Below, piece by piece: positions 45,801-57,349 of a stretch of DNA of 64,000 nucleotides. Position 1 is the first letter of the stretch. The number at the start of each line of letters is the position of its first letter. The translations under genes were made by a program, and so were the position numbers. The notes under the pieces are model-generated. The model had not been told where the DNA came from. It made no database searches and worked only from the letters and a program-made list of their open reading frames with translations. The DNA comes from Cryptomeria japonica (taxonomy: Eukaryota; Streptophyta; Pinopsida; Cupressales; Cupressaceae), in the NCBI RefSeq assembly GCF_030272615.1, contig NC_081408.1:303341450-303405449 (forward strand). The letters are read 5' to 3'.

Positions 45801-46916
45801 TTTGCAACCAAGTTCCAACAACAAGAATTGGACTTGTAGGAAACATGAACCCATGATCATTTTTAATTGGTTTTGTTAGCTTTTGATTTCCCTGTATGAA
45901 TTGTGCCAACCAGTAGTCTATTTTCTCTTCATTCCCCTATGGTACAGCAACTACAAAAACATGTCCTAGCTATAGAAGATTTGAAAGATGTTCATGATCA
46001 AGTGAACTTTCCATCTCATCATGTAAAGAGGATATTTCTTCAGATAATGGAGTTAGATACTATGGAATCCAAGTATCTATCCACTCACTTGACTCACATT
46101 GATCCTAGTCACATTAAATACGATTCAAAAATAAAACAAGTCAACTCTTGTGTCCAAAAGGTTCATGTACCATCATTTGAGCTTCAAAATGAATGTATCT
46201 TTGAAGATTCATTGATTGTCTAGCATTTCAACTTGTCTCCTATTGGGCCCTCATCAACAAACCAAAAGAACTTGCACACTTTTAAATTAAGTGTTCCTCC
46301 TTGTAAAAATACTGAAGTAAACCAATCAACAATACAATATGCATCATGAAATGTAGCACCTAAAATCCTTAATTGCACTTTGACAAAAGCTCTCTTCACA
46401 CAAGCACCTACTTCATCATTCTCCCATTTCTCATGCTTGACTTCAAAAACAAATTCTAAAAATGAGATACATGTCTCTCTACATTCATTGTACTGAATTA
46501 ATAAAACATGCAAGCATTTTTGAATTGACCTATGCAGTTATTTGACCAAATGAGATGTCAACCTATTTCAATATCTTTTTCCCACAATAACTCAAAAGAA
46601 TTCTCAAAACAATGCTATTCACATACTCCAATATGAGAGATCTATCATCACTCATATAAAAATGGTACTCTGTAATAATCTTCCTCTCCTCTTTTGTACT
46701 ATCAAAGGCATGTCTTTATGTGATGTAGAAAACAATAGCAATCTAAATGGAATTGTAATATTGAGAGTGTACCTCATTTTTTTGTTACAATGTGTAATTT
46801 GCTACAAAATCAACCACTAATATAATAGTACCAATTGGGAAAGATTCCTTACACATCTTGAATTGCTGATCCAGCCAATAAGACCTATTGCTATGCCTTG
46901 TATACATGTAGAAAAT
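45801..46916 (-). pseudogene. Transposase-like copy C, C-terminal part, intronless
   Basis: Minus frames: YWLDQQFKMCKESFPIGTI, a VVDF motif, then (after breaks) FVFEVKHEKWENDEVGACVKR (46460-46395; matches FFEAGHGKGEHDGAGACIKR with HGKG changed), IVDWFTSVFLQGG, KFFWFVDEGPIGDK, CFIFES, and directly GHVFVVAV..GNEEKIDYWLA of exon 2. Between the exon 1 end (SNLL) and GHVF there is no intron: the codons follow each other at about 45966, whereas copies A and B have 123 bp and ~87 bp there. Many stops; non-functional. The right side is cut by the gypsy-like element at 46917. Confidence 0.85.
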
Positions 46917-48144
46917 TGAAGTGTCATAAAATTGCACCGCTTGCAATTTTGACCATGTTTTAGGTCCTTTACCTTGGCGAAATCATCTCCTATGCTTGAT
47001 CAGGATCCATCTATGCCTCCACCATGGAATAGGGCCTCATTTCCACACTTTGCAACTTGTTTAGACCCTATTTTAGGCCCCAAAAATGGGCAGGACCATG
47101 GCATAGCGCTAGTCCTCCTTAGGACCATGGCATGGCACCCTAGTCCTCCTTAGGATAGGGGTACCACACCCTTGTCCTCCCTCTTTGTGTGACCCCAAAA
47201 TGGGTCCATCTGACCCTTGGACCTAATTTGCTTCTCGGGGACATAAATTCTTTGATGTCGGCCTTTAGTGAGATGAAATTAATTCTCCTAGGCAAGTATA
47301 AAAGGAGATCTAGTCCTCTCATTTGGCATAAGGATAAGAAGTGAAATTCAAGTGAAAAGTCTTCATCAAGCATTCAAGTATTCATCAAGTTCTCTTCTTC
47401 ATGTGTCTTCTTCATTCATCCTTTGGAGCAATATTACAACATTCATTTGCAAGCATGTGTGTGTCTTAGGGTTTTGTCATGTTACATGTCATTTCATGCA
47501 ACACGTGTGATTACATTCAAGAAGCAAAGCAATCATCATCAACAAATTGCAGATCTACAAGGTATACACTTCCATTATTTACATTTCAACATTTGCAATT
47601 ACTTTCTTTCAAGGTTGATTCCTCAACCGGGGTTTGACTAAGGAAAACCCCTATCCACAACCCTTCTGCCCTTCTTTTATGTGTTTAGGTTGTAGGTGCA
47701 CAGCTGTATTTTCAGATTTGGATTCCATTTACAGAGGCAGAAAAACCCTTTTCATTTCGCAGATTTTTTGGAGGACCATGTACACTTTCGCCATGGTGCT
47801 GATAACTTTTCTCCAAATTTGCAGGACAGATCCGTATCAGTCTAATTAGCTCAGATCCAAAGTTACAATGCAATCCTGAATCGGTAGCTCCTCATTTCAC
47901 TCATTTTCTCTCTCTTTTCCACATAATCAACAAGTCAACTTTTTAATTTACAAAACAGGGTAAATCACACTTCAACCTTTGCAATCCACTTGGAATTCAT
48001 ATCCTTGTCTCTCTTGGATTTGGATCTAGTGGATTCAAGCCCCTCTTTTGAATGTAAAGTTCTCCCAAGTGAAAAACCATCCTAGTGACTTCCTTTCTCT
48101 CTCCTAGGTGGGGAGTCACTAGGGTTCAATTTTTCCACTTTACA
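46917..48144 (+). repeat. 5' LTR (1,228 bp)
   Basis: Start TGAAGTGTCATAAAATT, end TTTTTCCACTTTACA. Carries GGACCATGGCATGGCACCC repeats and a TATAAAAGGAGATC promoter-like box at ~47298. Confidence 0.92.
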
Positions 48145-48145
48145 T

Positions 48146-48160
48146 TTTGGTGAACCTAAC
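48146..48160 (+). other. Putative primer binding site
   Basis: TTTGGTGAACCTAACG follows the LTR end. It is not the usual tRNA-Met, -Lys or -Asp type; the tRNA is not identified. Confidence 0.5.
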
Positions 48161-48608
48161 GTCTTACACATTAATTATGATTTCTCTTTATTAGATCTGA
48201 TTAATTGCAATTTGGATTTCAAATTTTCATTTCCAAGTTTCATCTATTTGCCAATTTTAGAGGTTAATTGCATAAAACCCCTAATTTATCATTTTGAGCA
48301 AATTAACTTGTGAAGTGCAACTTTTTAATTGTTTGTTTTAGATTTGATTTTCATCTCAAAATTGCAATTCAAATCTGCCTTTTTATTCTAAAAATTCAAT
48401 GGTTAAACAATAGAACCCTAATTTTTAAGATCTTTCTATTTTCAACCTTTGACTGCAAATTTGACCAATCTAGACATCCCCAAATCACCTATTTTTTTGG
48501 ATTCTGCAATAATATCATAATACCTATCATCCATGAAATTTTTGAAAAAAGTTGGTCGGACCATGTGCACTTTCGCCATGGTCGTCGACTTTTTTATCGA
48601 ACAAAAAT

Positions 48609-49604
48609 ATGGGTCCAAAATACATATGTGAAAGAGATGCTATTGAGAGACAACTAGAACAAAAATATGGGTCCAAAATACATCAAACATTCAATGCTTG
48701 TGTCAGAAAGAAAAATCCTAATATTCTTCTCACTTCTCTTTCTACCCCCTCTCACCCTAAGAATGACATTGATAAGAATCTTGTTGAGACTCTCCATGGT
48801 ATCTTAGCAAAGATCTCCCTTTGGGACTTGATTCAAACTTCCCCTTCATACCATACATTGATCAAAGAAGCCTTTCATAAAGTGGTTCCTCATCATTCTT
48901 CTAAACCAAATGATATCACATTCTCACAAGATGAATTGCCTTCTATAGAGGTTAAAAAAATAGATGATCCCCTTATGATTACTTCTTGCATTTATGAAAA
49001 AAAGATAAGAGGTACTTTTGTTGATAATGGGTCAACTCTTAACATTTGTTGTGTTGACTTATTAGATAAGATAAATTGGGATTATTCTTCTATTCAACCC
49101 GATCATCTCTGTGTGTGTGGCTTTGATAATGTTCCTAGAGAGTCGCTTGGTATAGTCATATTACCTATTAAATTAGGGCCCATGACTTTTCCTACTCCTA
49201 TTTATATCATGCCCAACCATCTTAATTATAACCTTCTTCTATGTAGACCGTGGATTCATGCTATGAAAGAAGTCCCTTCTACCCTTCATCGCACAATCAA
49301 ATTCATATATAACTATGAACTTCACTCAATAAAGGCTGATTCTAGTCCGTATAATATCACTTGTGATGAAGTGGGATGTATTCCCCCCTTTAGTACTATG
49401 ATTCCTTTAGCAACACCATCTCCTATCAACGATGCTTCTAAAAAAAGAAATTGGGGTACAAGAGACTTTACACCCTCCTCTAATGGATACATGACCCCTC
49501 AATCTAATATTGAAGCCTTTGTGAAGCCTTTTGTGTCTTTTATCCAAGATTCTAAACCAATTTTCACTTCTCCTAACACATGTCTTGTTAAGAGCAATGG
49601 ATGA
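48609..49604 (+). pseudogene. Gypsy-like aspartic protease region (retropepsin)
   Basis: Open for ~330 codons. IRGTFVDNGSTLNICCVDLL (49008-49067) is the catalytic region in which the usual D-x-G/S-A/S appears as DNGS; LNYNLLLCRPWIHAMKEVPS (49221-49280) matches the plant gypsy LLGRPWIH motif with Gly to Cys. The N-part (RDAIERQLEQKYGSK..) looks gag-derived. A 25-bp duplication (ACAAAAATATGGGTCCAAAA) is near the start at 48601 and 48659. It is uninterrupted but ends at 49602 with no polymerase after it. Substitutions at both signature motifs suggest it may not be active. Confidence 0.75.
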
Positions 49605-49825
49605 GTTCTAATATTTGTGCAACAATGTCTTGAAAGTCATGAGAAATAACATTTTCCTTTTTCAACATCTTCTTCTCTATTGTCTTGTAAATCCACACTT
49701 TCTCATTCTAATTTTGAGTTACAACAAGAAAATATGTTGACCGATCTTCTAAATTCCAACTTAATATCTCCTCTTTGTCCTAAATGAATAAGAAAACATA
49801 AACAACATTCTCAAAATTCTTCTTT

Positions 49826-49968
49826 TTGTAAATATCATCAAATCCATGACCATTCTACTGATAAGTGTCAAGCTTTGAAAACAAAAATACAACATTTCAT
49901 TGATTTAGGCATCATAGAAATAACATCTAACAATGAATGGAATGTTCATCATGATCATTTAAAATAAC
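49826..49968 (+). pseudogene. Gag-like Cys/His finger downstream of protease
   Basis: Frame CKYHQIHDHSTDKCQALKTK then IQHFIDLGIIEI resembles the plant gypsy gag finger (C-x2-H-x3-H-x4-C followed by LK.KI..LI). It lies after the protease rather than before it, as normally expected; either a rearrangement or an unusual gene order. Confidence 0.6.
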
Positions 49969-51960
49969 ATTCAAGTTCCTACTATGTTGCTCCTCACTAT
50001 GTGACATTGTTAGCCTACTTCTTGGGGGCTCTTTGTTATTCATGGTGGTACAATTTCAGGTGCAATCATACTTAGTGCGCAACATAATAGTCTATTTATT
50101 CTTTCCTCTATGCTTGGGGGGCAAGAATATTCCCTTTCTTCTTTCTCAAGTTTCACTATTTTCTTTATGGAGTGCATTATTCATAAAATTGATGTCCTTT
50201 CTTGCATGGAGTTTTCCTTCATGTGAGCGCATGTTTGTTCCATGAGTGGGATCTTCTCCTTGCTTGAAATGGTACGTCTATTATGAACAATATCTCCTCA
50301 AATAAATTTTGTGAACCTTCTTCCTCCCCTTTCTCTCTCTTTCAAAATTACCTCTTCTATTGTGTTATTCATAACTTGATGTCCTTTCGTGAATGGAGTT
50401 ATCCTTCATGCGAGTGCATGTCTATTCCTTGTTTAGGATGTATTCCTTGCTTGAGATGGTATGTCTTTTATGAGTAATATCTCTCTAGAAGTTGTGTAAT
50501 TATTTTTATTGTCCTACACTTCGGGGGCAATGATCTCTCTCCCTCTCTCTTTCTCTAAGGATCCACTTTTCCCTATTGTGTGGATGGTGTGAGTTTTATT
50601 ACTTGATGTCACTCCTTGAGCGTAATTGTTGGTTATTTTCTCAAGGATTATCTCTTATACAAGAGGTGTAAGTATTTGATTACAACCTCTTTCACACTTG
50701 GTAATGTAAATCTATAATAAATCCACCCATCCCCTATAGGGCTAAAAGTGTGTCATCCTTCATCAAGAATCTCTTTACCCTAGCAATAGGATGAAGGATC
50801 AAATTCTTGTTCTCTCCTTTTCTTTGTTATAGAAGATGTTATATTTGTCTAAGGAAACTTCTCTTAGAGGAAGATTCCTTTTGAACAAAGATCTCTTCTC
50901 ATCCAAAGATCTCCTTTACACTTACAGCAAGATATCTCTTTTCAACTATCTTATCGTTGCTTGAAGAGTATTCCCTCTTTTCCTTGGATTTATGACATGT
51001 TGCATAGTGGATATCTTCTTTGTGATGAAGGTTGGTATCCTTGTTCTACCTTCCTTAAGATATCAACATCAACCTATGTTGACATCTTAAGGGGGGGCCA
51101 CCCACATTTCTCCTTTGTACTATACTTCTCTTGTGCATTGTATAGTGGGACATTCTTGGAACCAGAGCAAGATGTCATCACTTTTCTTTTGTATAGTGGG
51201 TCATTCTCAGAACCAAAGAACAGACTCTTAGAGCGAGATGATGTCACTTTTCTCTTATGTGGGTTGATTATTCTAGGGACCAGAGCACAAACTCTTAGAG
51301 CAGGATATCACACCTTTCTTGACACTTTTATATAGGTTGTAGCATTCTTGAGCATAGACTCCTATGAGGCGCTTTGAACCTCACTTGCACACACATGCAT
51401 GAGGTTGGGTGGAACTAACAATATTCTCACTCTCCTCCCTTGCATGGATCACCCAAACAGACTCTGGGGGCTAGACTTCCATGTCCTTCTCTCCATGGAT
51501 CACCTAGTTCTATGGGCGAGATGTCCATGGTTTCTCTCTTCTTCGCCTTTCTTCTCATGGATCACCAAAGTATGTATTCATGTCATCTCTTTCCTTCCTC
51601 TTTGATGGTTCATGGATGATGTCAACTTTTCTCTTTTATGTGATTATATGTGTTCATGAGGTGACATTTTATGTTTCAAGAATGATATTAGTTGATTGAG
51701 ACATTTTTCATATCAAGGTCTCTTCGACTAGTTGACTTGAGGTCTTAAGATATTAGCTTTTGTTGCATGCCTTTTTTATGTGCACTTGCATATGTTTGAG
51801 TGAGTTAATATCCCAAGATTGGGGGCTTGGTTCCTCGAGATTAGTGGCATCTTATACTCCTTGTTATCTTGCTCTGCATCTCTCATCTTCATCTCTCTCT
51901 TTCTTTTACTTTATCGACAATATTGGCGTAAGCTATAATCCCTCTAAATTGGGGGCTAAA
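49969..51960 (+). other. Non-coding interior of the gypsy-like element
   Basis: Frames are broken throughout. Contains a ~200-bp imperfect duplication (TTGATGTCCTTTCxTGxATGG at ~50185 and ~50375) and three ~75-bp units around CAGAGCA-AG-ATGTCATCACTTTTCTC at 51140-51330. PPT AATTGGGGGCTAAA at 51947-51960. Confidence 0.7.
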
Positions 51961-53189
51961 TGTAGTGTCATAAAATTTCACCCCTTGCAATTTTGACCAT
52001 GTTTTAGGCCTTTTACCTTGGCAAAATCATCTTCTATGCTTGATTGGACCCCTCTATGCCTCCACCATGGAGCTGGGCCTCATTTCCACACTTTGCTGCT
52101 TTTTTATACCCTGTTTTGGGCCCCCAAAAAGGTTAGGACCATGACATGGCACCTTGGTCCTCCTTAGGACCATGGCATGGCACCCTGGTCCTCCTTAGTA
52201 TAGGGATGCCACGCTCTTATCCTCCCTATTTGTGTGGCCCCAAAATGGGTTCATCTGAACCTTGGACCTAATTTGCTTCTCGGGGACTTAAATCCTTTGA
52301 TGTCAACCTTCGGTGAGATGAAACTAATTATCCTAGGCAAGCATAAAAGGGGATCTATTCCTCTCATTTGGCATAAGGATAAGAAGCAAAATTCAAGCGA
52401 AAAGTCTTCATCAAGCATTCAAGTCTTCATCAAGTTCTCTTCTTCATGTGTCTTCTTCATTCATTCATTGGAGCAACATTACAACATTCATTTCCAAGCA
52501 TGTGTGTTTGTTATGTTTTTGTCATGTTACATGCCATTTCATGTAACACATGTGATTACATTCAAGAAGCAAAGCAATCATCTTCAACAAATTGTAGATC
52601 TACAAGGTATACAGTTCCATTATTTACATTTCAGCATTTGCAATTACTTTCTTTCAAGGTTGATTCCTCAACTGGGGTTTTTCTAAGGCAAACCCCTATC
52701 CACAACCCTTCTCCCCTTCTTTTATGTGTGTAGGTTGTAGGTGCATAGCTGTATTTTCATATTTGGACTCCATTTACTGAAGCAGAAAAATCCTTTTCAT
52801 TTCGCAGATTTTTTGGAGGACCATGTACATTTTCACCACGGTCCAGACAACTTTTCTTCAAATTTGTAGAGAAGATTCGTATCAGTCTAATTAGCTCAGA
52901 TCTGAAGTTATAGCGTGATCTCGAAGCATTAGCTCCTCTTTTCACTCATTTTCTCTCTCTTTTCCACATAATCAACAAGTCAACTTTCTAATTTACAAAA
53001 GAGGGTAAATCACACTTCAACCCTTGCAATCCACTTGGAATTCACATCCTTGTCTCTCTTGGATTTGGATCTAGTGGATTCAGGCCCCTCTTTTGAATGT
53101 AAAATTCTCCCAAGTGAAAAACCATCCTAGTGACTTCCTTTCTCTCTCCTAGGTGGGGAGTCACTAGGGTTCAATTTTTCCACTTTACA
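51961..53189 (+). repeat. 3' LTR (1,229 bp)
   Basis: Starts TGTAGTGTCATAAAATT after the PPT and ends TTTTTCCACTTTACA. Length nearly equals that of the 5' LTR; by eye about 93-95% identical. Confidence 0.92.
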
Positions 53190-54433
53190 ATAATATTTTA
53201 TTTAAAATATAAAATAAAATTAATGACTTCGACTTCTCTAAAGACCAACTCATATCTAGAGCCTTCACCTCTAGTCTTCAAACTATATTTTACCATCTCA
53301 TATCTCTTTTTCTCTACAATTTTCTTGCCAAATTTATATTCACTGCACACCTCATAAAAACATGAAACAAATTTTGACAAACCACCACATCGTGAACACT
53401 TGTGATTTATACAATCATTTCTATAGAAAGAACATCCATCATCTCTAACACATAAAAATAGATCTAACAAGTCTCTACATGGCTTCATAAATTGTATTAC
53501 ACTACACTCCTACAATGTTTCATTAATATGTAAAGTAGAACGGATATAGAGAAATAGTTCATGATACATTCAAAATTCAACATGGCATTTAAAACAAGTA
53601 ATACAAATTTTAACAAGTATATAATAAAATAGCTTATAAGATTCAAATACTTTTTGTGAGAATTGCAAAGTTGGATGTGTCTCACAAAAGATTTTGTACA
53701 ACAATGTTTGGCCTCATTCCAAGAAATGTTTAGGATGTGTGCGATCTTGATTGCCAATTCTTAACTTTAAAAAGTCCTTTACTTTGGGAGATACTCTAGA
53801 GTTAGAGTGCCAAAATTGTTTAATTTACTCCTTTACAATATCAATTAGCTTCTTATCCACACGTGGAAGCCTCCAATAAAAAATTAGATCATTTTGAAGA
53901 GAATTATTGAGTCTTTCTCTTTTTTACAAGTGCTCTATCCAATGTTGCACAACTTTTCAAATCAATACAAGTTTGTTTTCTAAAACAAGCCTTTTTAAAA
54001 TGATGGCTTACCAACAAGGTTGTTATCACTCTATGAGTAGCTCTCTTATCTTTTTCCTTGCTAGTCTTTCTAATAAAATTGAGAGAATTAAATTTCTTTT
54101 TGACAATCATAAAAATTTTCTCCATCTTTTTGTTCACACAAATGTTCAATTTGGCTAGCAAAGGTCTCATTTTGTGTATCTTTAGAAATTGAACAAAAAG
54201 TTGACATTACTTGATCAATGACTTATTGCTAAAATATTCATTGAAAATTTGTGTAACCCACAATTAAAAAGTTCTTGTTGACCTCTTCCAAATTCTCCAT
54301 AATGTTCTCATCATCTTCAAGTAATTATTTTGGGGTTCTTGAGGGTCTTAGATTTGGAATTTGTCTATCTTCCACACAAAGGTCTTCATTTTTCATGTAA
54401 CTTGGTGATACATAACATTCAGTTGTTTCATAA
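53190..54433 (-). pseudogene. Transposase-like copy C, middle part
   Basis: Minus frames: Cys region (CINHKCSRCGGLSKF, YEVCSEYKFGKKIVEKKRYE) matching the copy A CNLCGNYSLIGECLHEH block; HIQLCNSHKKYLNL; KLRIGNQDRTHPKHF; KKACFRKQTCIDLKSCATLD; and an acidic stretch towards 54433 (ENYETTECYVSP). Stops and frameshifts throughout. Bounded left by the gypsy-like 3' LTR and right by the LINE; the last 20 bp is duplicated at 56121-56140. Confidence 0.85.
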
Positions 54434-56140
54434 GAGGATATGAAGAAATGGTAAATGCTTGACCAACTACTACAATAACTCTTGAGGAAAGAAACTTTGT
54501 TAGTTTGAAAAAACTATGGCTTCTCCCACTGTGCCAACATCTCCTGTTGTGCGCTCTAGTCCTTTCATGGCTATGGATCCTGACCACTCTATGCATTCCT
54601 TCTTGTCTGTGGTATTTGTGGGGGGTGGTGAGGGCTCTGCTTGCCCATCCCTGGATGCATTATTTTCGTCTTCAACTGTGAATGTGATGGCTAGGATTTT
54701 TGGCTCTAGGGTTGTGACAATGGCCTCGAGGAGCCCTTTGTCTGGTCTTAAGCAGGTGGCTAAGCGACGTCTTGGTGATAGAGGGTTTATCCCTGTCTCT
54801 TGTTCTATTTCAGTGAAGGTGAATAAGGAGACTGAGCTGGAGATAGAACATAATGTGTCTATTTTTTCTAATCATGGTGTTATTTGTCGGTTTAGGGGTT
54901 TTTGGCCTAGCCTCCCTGAGCTGCATGATTGGATCTCCCATTATTGGGAGCCTCTTATTTCTAGTACTATTCATATTTACTCGATGGCTAAAGGATTTTT
55001 TATTGCAAAATTTGACAATGATGAGGATACAAAGAAAATCTTGTGTGATAATTACTTTTGTTGGAAGGATAAATTCCCTTTAATGGTGAAACCCTGACAC
55101 TCAGATTTCAATCCTTTTTATGAAATGTTTAATAAGGTTCTAATTTGGGTTCGGCTTCCTTATCTTCCTCTTCATTTGTGGGTTGATTCTCTTTTTGAGG
55201 ATGTTGGTAATTCTCTTGGGGATTTTCTACTGGTGGATAATGATTCATATGACATTCTAAACTCAACCTTTGCCTGTATTTTGGTCAAGCTAAATGTTTC
55301 AAAAGATCTGCATGCTAAGATTGTTATCAACTCTTCTAAGGGCAGTTGGGTTCAAACCTTGGACTATGAAGAGATTCCCTTTAGGTGTCAAAGATGTTTC
55401 AAAATAGGTCATGTGGCTGAGTGGTGAGGGCTTGAAAAGAAGACTCTATTGGCCTCATGGCAGAAGGGTGCTTCTAATGAGCATTACTTGGTTGATAAGA
55501 AAACTGAAACTCATAAGGTTTCTCATATGGTGGCTCGGGACATTGCGGCCTCTTCTCTAGTTGTTATGGCTTCAAGTGAAGAGGTTGTTGAGGCTGGTCT
55601 ATAGTCTCATGCCCCTCCTGCTGATTCCTCGAGCATATTTGTATCTTCACCTAATGATTGTGCTATGGTTACTAATTCTGGAATTCTTTAGGTTGATGCT
55701 TTTCCTGTTGGGAGTTACTGTGCTTTTGGGAAGGAGGGTATTGTTGGTTCTCTTTCTCAGAATCTTGATGGATCAGCGTTGGGTTCGTTAGATTGGTTTG
55801 ATGAGGCTATTAAGGTGGAAGAGGGTTGGCTTACTATTGAGGGAAAGAAATCTAAGATGTCTATGCTCTCTTTTGACATGACTCTTCGTTCCCAAAAGGG
55901 CAGTATGAAAGGAAAATCTTGAGGGTCCCTATTTGTGGATGTTTAGATTGTTAGCCATTTGGGTTTCTATTGGTTCTTTAGTTGTCATATGTATTGTTCT
56001 ATCTTTTGCTGCTTGTTTCGTCATGGATTTTTGCTTTGATGTTTTGATTCTAAACCTTTTAGAATCTTTTTTGTTAAGGGTTTCAAGGCCCTTTCAAAAC
56101 CTGTTTTTGCCTTAATCCAAAACATTCAGTTGTTTCATAA
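54414..56140 (+). mobile_element. L1-like LINE with ORF1 only, exact 20-bp TSD
   Basis: AACATTCAGTTGTTTCATAA is present at 54414-54433 and 56121-56140. The 1,687-bp insert (54434-56120) has a ~80-bp 5' UTR, ORF1 (54516-55921) and a ~200-bp 3' UTR with TTTTAGAATCTTTTTTG and GGGTTTCAAGGCCC, typical of plant L1 tails. No poly(A) worth the name and no endonuclease/RT ORF2. Long exact TSD is the hallmark of target-primed reverse transcription, so a helper LINE probably supplied the enzyme. Confidence 0.85.
54516..55921 (+). pseudogene. LINE ORF1 (DUF4283 plus CCHC_4-type knuckle)
   Basis: From ATG 54516 the frame runs 468 codons with stops at 55096, 55425, 55602 and 55689. DUF4283-like part: FRGFWPSLPELHDWISHYW, MAKGFFIAKFDNDEDTKKIL, WKDKFPLMVKP; then FNKVLIWVRLPYLPLHLW, DVGNSLGDFLLVD, TFACILVKLNVSKDL, WVQTLDYEEIPFRC and knuckle CQRCFKIGHVAEW, whose last Cys is Trp. 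ORF1 binds LINE RNA. Only four nonsense changes, so insertion is moderately recent. Confidence 0.85.
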
Positions 56141-56460
56141 TTTTCAATGTCATCAATGTTATCAATATTTTCATTTTCAATGTCATTTGCAACAATTTCA
56201 TTTTCAATGTCATTTGCAACATTTTCTTTTTTAGTGTCAACATTTTCATATTCAACTTGATGTTCAACATTTTAAAATTCAATTCCATCTTCACTTGAAA
56301 TAATATTTACGAGTGGAGAAGAGGCCTCACCTTGACCAATATTTGACATACCTTATCTTCTCTTCCTATGCCTTTCTCTATCTTTTTCTCTATATGCTTC
56401 AATTTTCTCTATTGTAAATTTTCTCTTGCCTTTTAGTTTACAGTGACTGATGCTCCACAT
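56121..56460 (-). pseudogene. Transposase-like copy C, N-terminus
   Basis: ATG at 56460 (MWSISHCKLKGKRK, FTIEKIEAYREKDRERHRKR) aligns with copy A MGSKQRQKKKKR..VDKIQAQREKEAKRQRDR, supporting the 4696 start for copy A. A 20-bp-scale repeat (TTTTCAATGTCATTTGCAAC) makes the acidic part locally repetitive. Stop at the end of the basic stretch (~56354). Confidence 0.75.
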
Positions 56461-57200
56461 TATACCTGCAAAAAGATGCACAAAAATGATTAATAAAGTG
56501 AAACTTGTGTAAAAGAGTGCACCAAAAACTAAATTTGTTTGTATCAGACAAGAAACCTATGATTCTTGACTACAAAAGGAATGTGGGATTGTTGGAATGT
56601 TTAAAATGGTCCAATATCCTTTTTTGTATGGCTTAAAAATAGATATTCGTTAGAAACATATATCCATTATCTTTTCACAAAAAAGACTACCAATTAAAAT
56701 ATTTCCCTTGGCCTCCACTTTTTAAACAACAAATATATCGAATATCAAATCTATATATATATATATATATATAGTGAGAGAAAAAGAGACATGAGAGAGG
56801 GGAAGTAAGGAGAGAGTGATAATGACAAAGACCCCAAATGAGAGAGAGGGGAAGGAAGGGAGAGATGGAGACTTGAGAGAGAGAGCCTAAATGAGAAAAA
56901 GGGGGGAAGGACAGAGGGAGAGGGAGAGAAGGATCGATATCATTGAAATGTTGAAATGGTAGAGCCAACATAGAACAGAAAAAAGTAAACCATGATTGCA
57001 GAGAATGGCACAAATGAAAAATATTATTGATTTGATTTTGTAGGATAAAATATATTATCAGATACGCATATTCATTCTAAATGTGTGTCTTTAAATAGGC
57101 AGTACAAAACAGCAAATGGTTGTGTAACTGTACAACTGAAAACACAACCACCGGTAGTTTTATTAATTAAATCTAAACTAATGTAATAACACCAACATGA
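56461..57200. other. Non-coding, (TA)n and GA-rich microsatellites
   Basis: A (TA)n run at about 56749-56774 is followed by GAGAGAGAGGGGAAGG-type DNA to 56935. No gene. The frames over it are composition artefacts. Confidence 0.7.
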
Positions 57201-57349
57201 AATACCCAAAGATTTAATACCAAGTCATCTCTCTTTAACATTTTCTAGTTTTAGTTGATAAAAATAAATGACAAAAGACTAAAATATTCAATAATATATA
57301 GAGAGTTGATCTTCATTTTCAACTCCATGAACTGCATTTGTCTATGCTG

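Larger units (their letters stand above)
46917..53189 (+). mobile_element. Ty3/gypsy-like LTR element without pol, inserted in copy C
   Basis: LTRs 46917-48144 and 51961-53189, flanks AAAAT (46912-46916) and ATAAT (53190-53194), a TSD with one mismatch. The interruption separates consecutive copy C codons (KQNSVNAFISEF-equivalent on the right, YVKHSQHARW-equivalent on the left). The 3.8-kb interior has one retropepsin-like ORF and a gag-like Cys/His finger, but no RT, RNase H or integrase. Confidence 0.9.

Noticed and set aside
45903-46223. 106-codon plus-strand frame
   Set aside because: Antisense to the C-terminal part of transposase-like copy C.
49969-51605. Numerous 60-125-codon frames in the gypsy-like interior
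   Set aside because: No motif of RT, RNase H, integrase or envelope; frames change at each internal duplication.
52234-52733. 150- and 95-codon frames in the 3' LTR
   Set aside because: The equivalent frames in the 5' LTR are interrupted; LTR sequence, not coding.
56687-57013. 108-codon minus-strand frame
   Set aside because: Covers the (TA)n and GA-rich microsatellites only.
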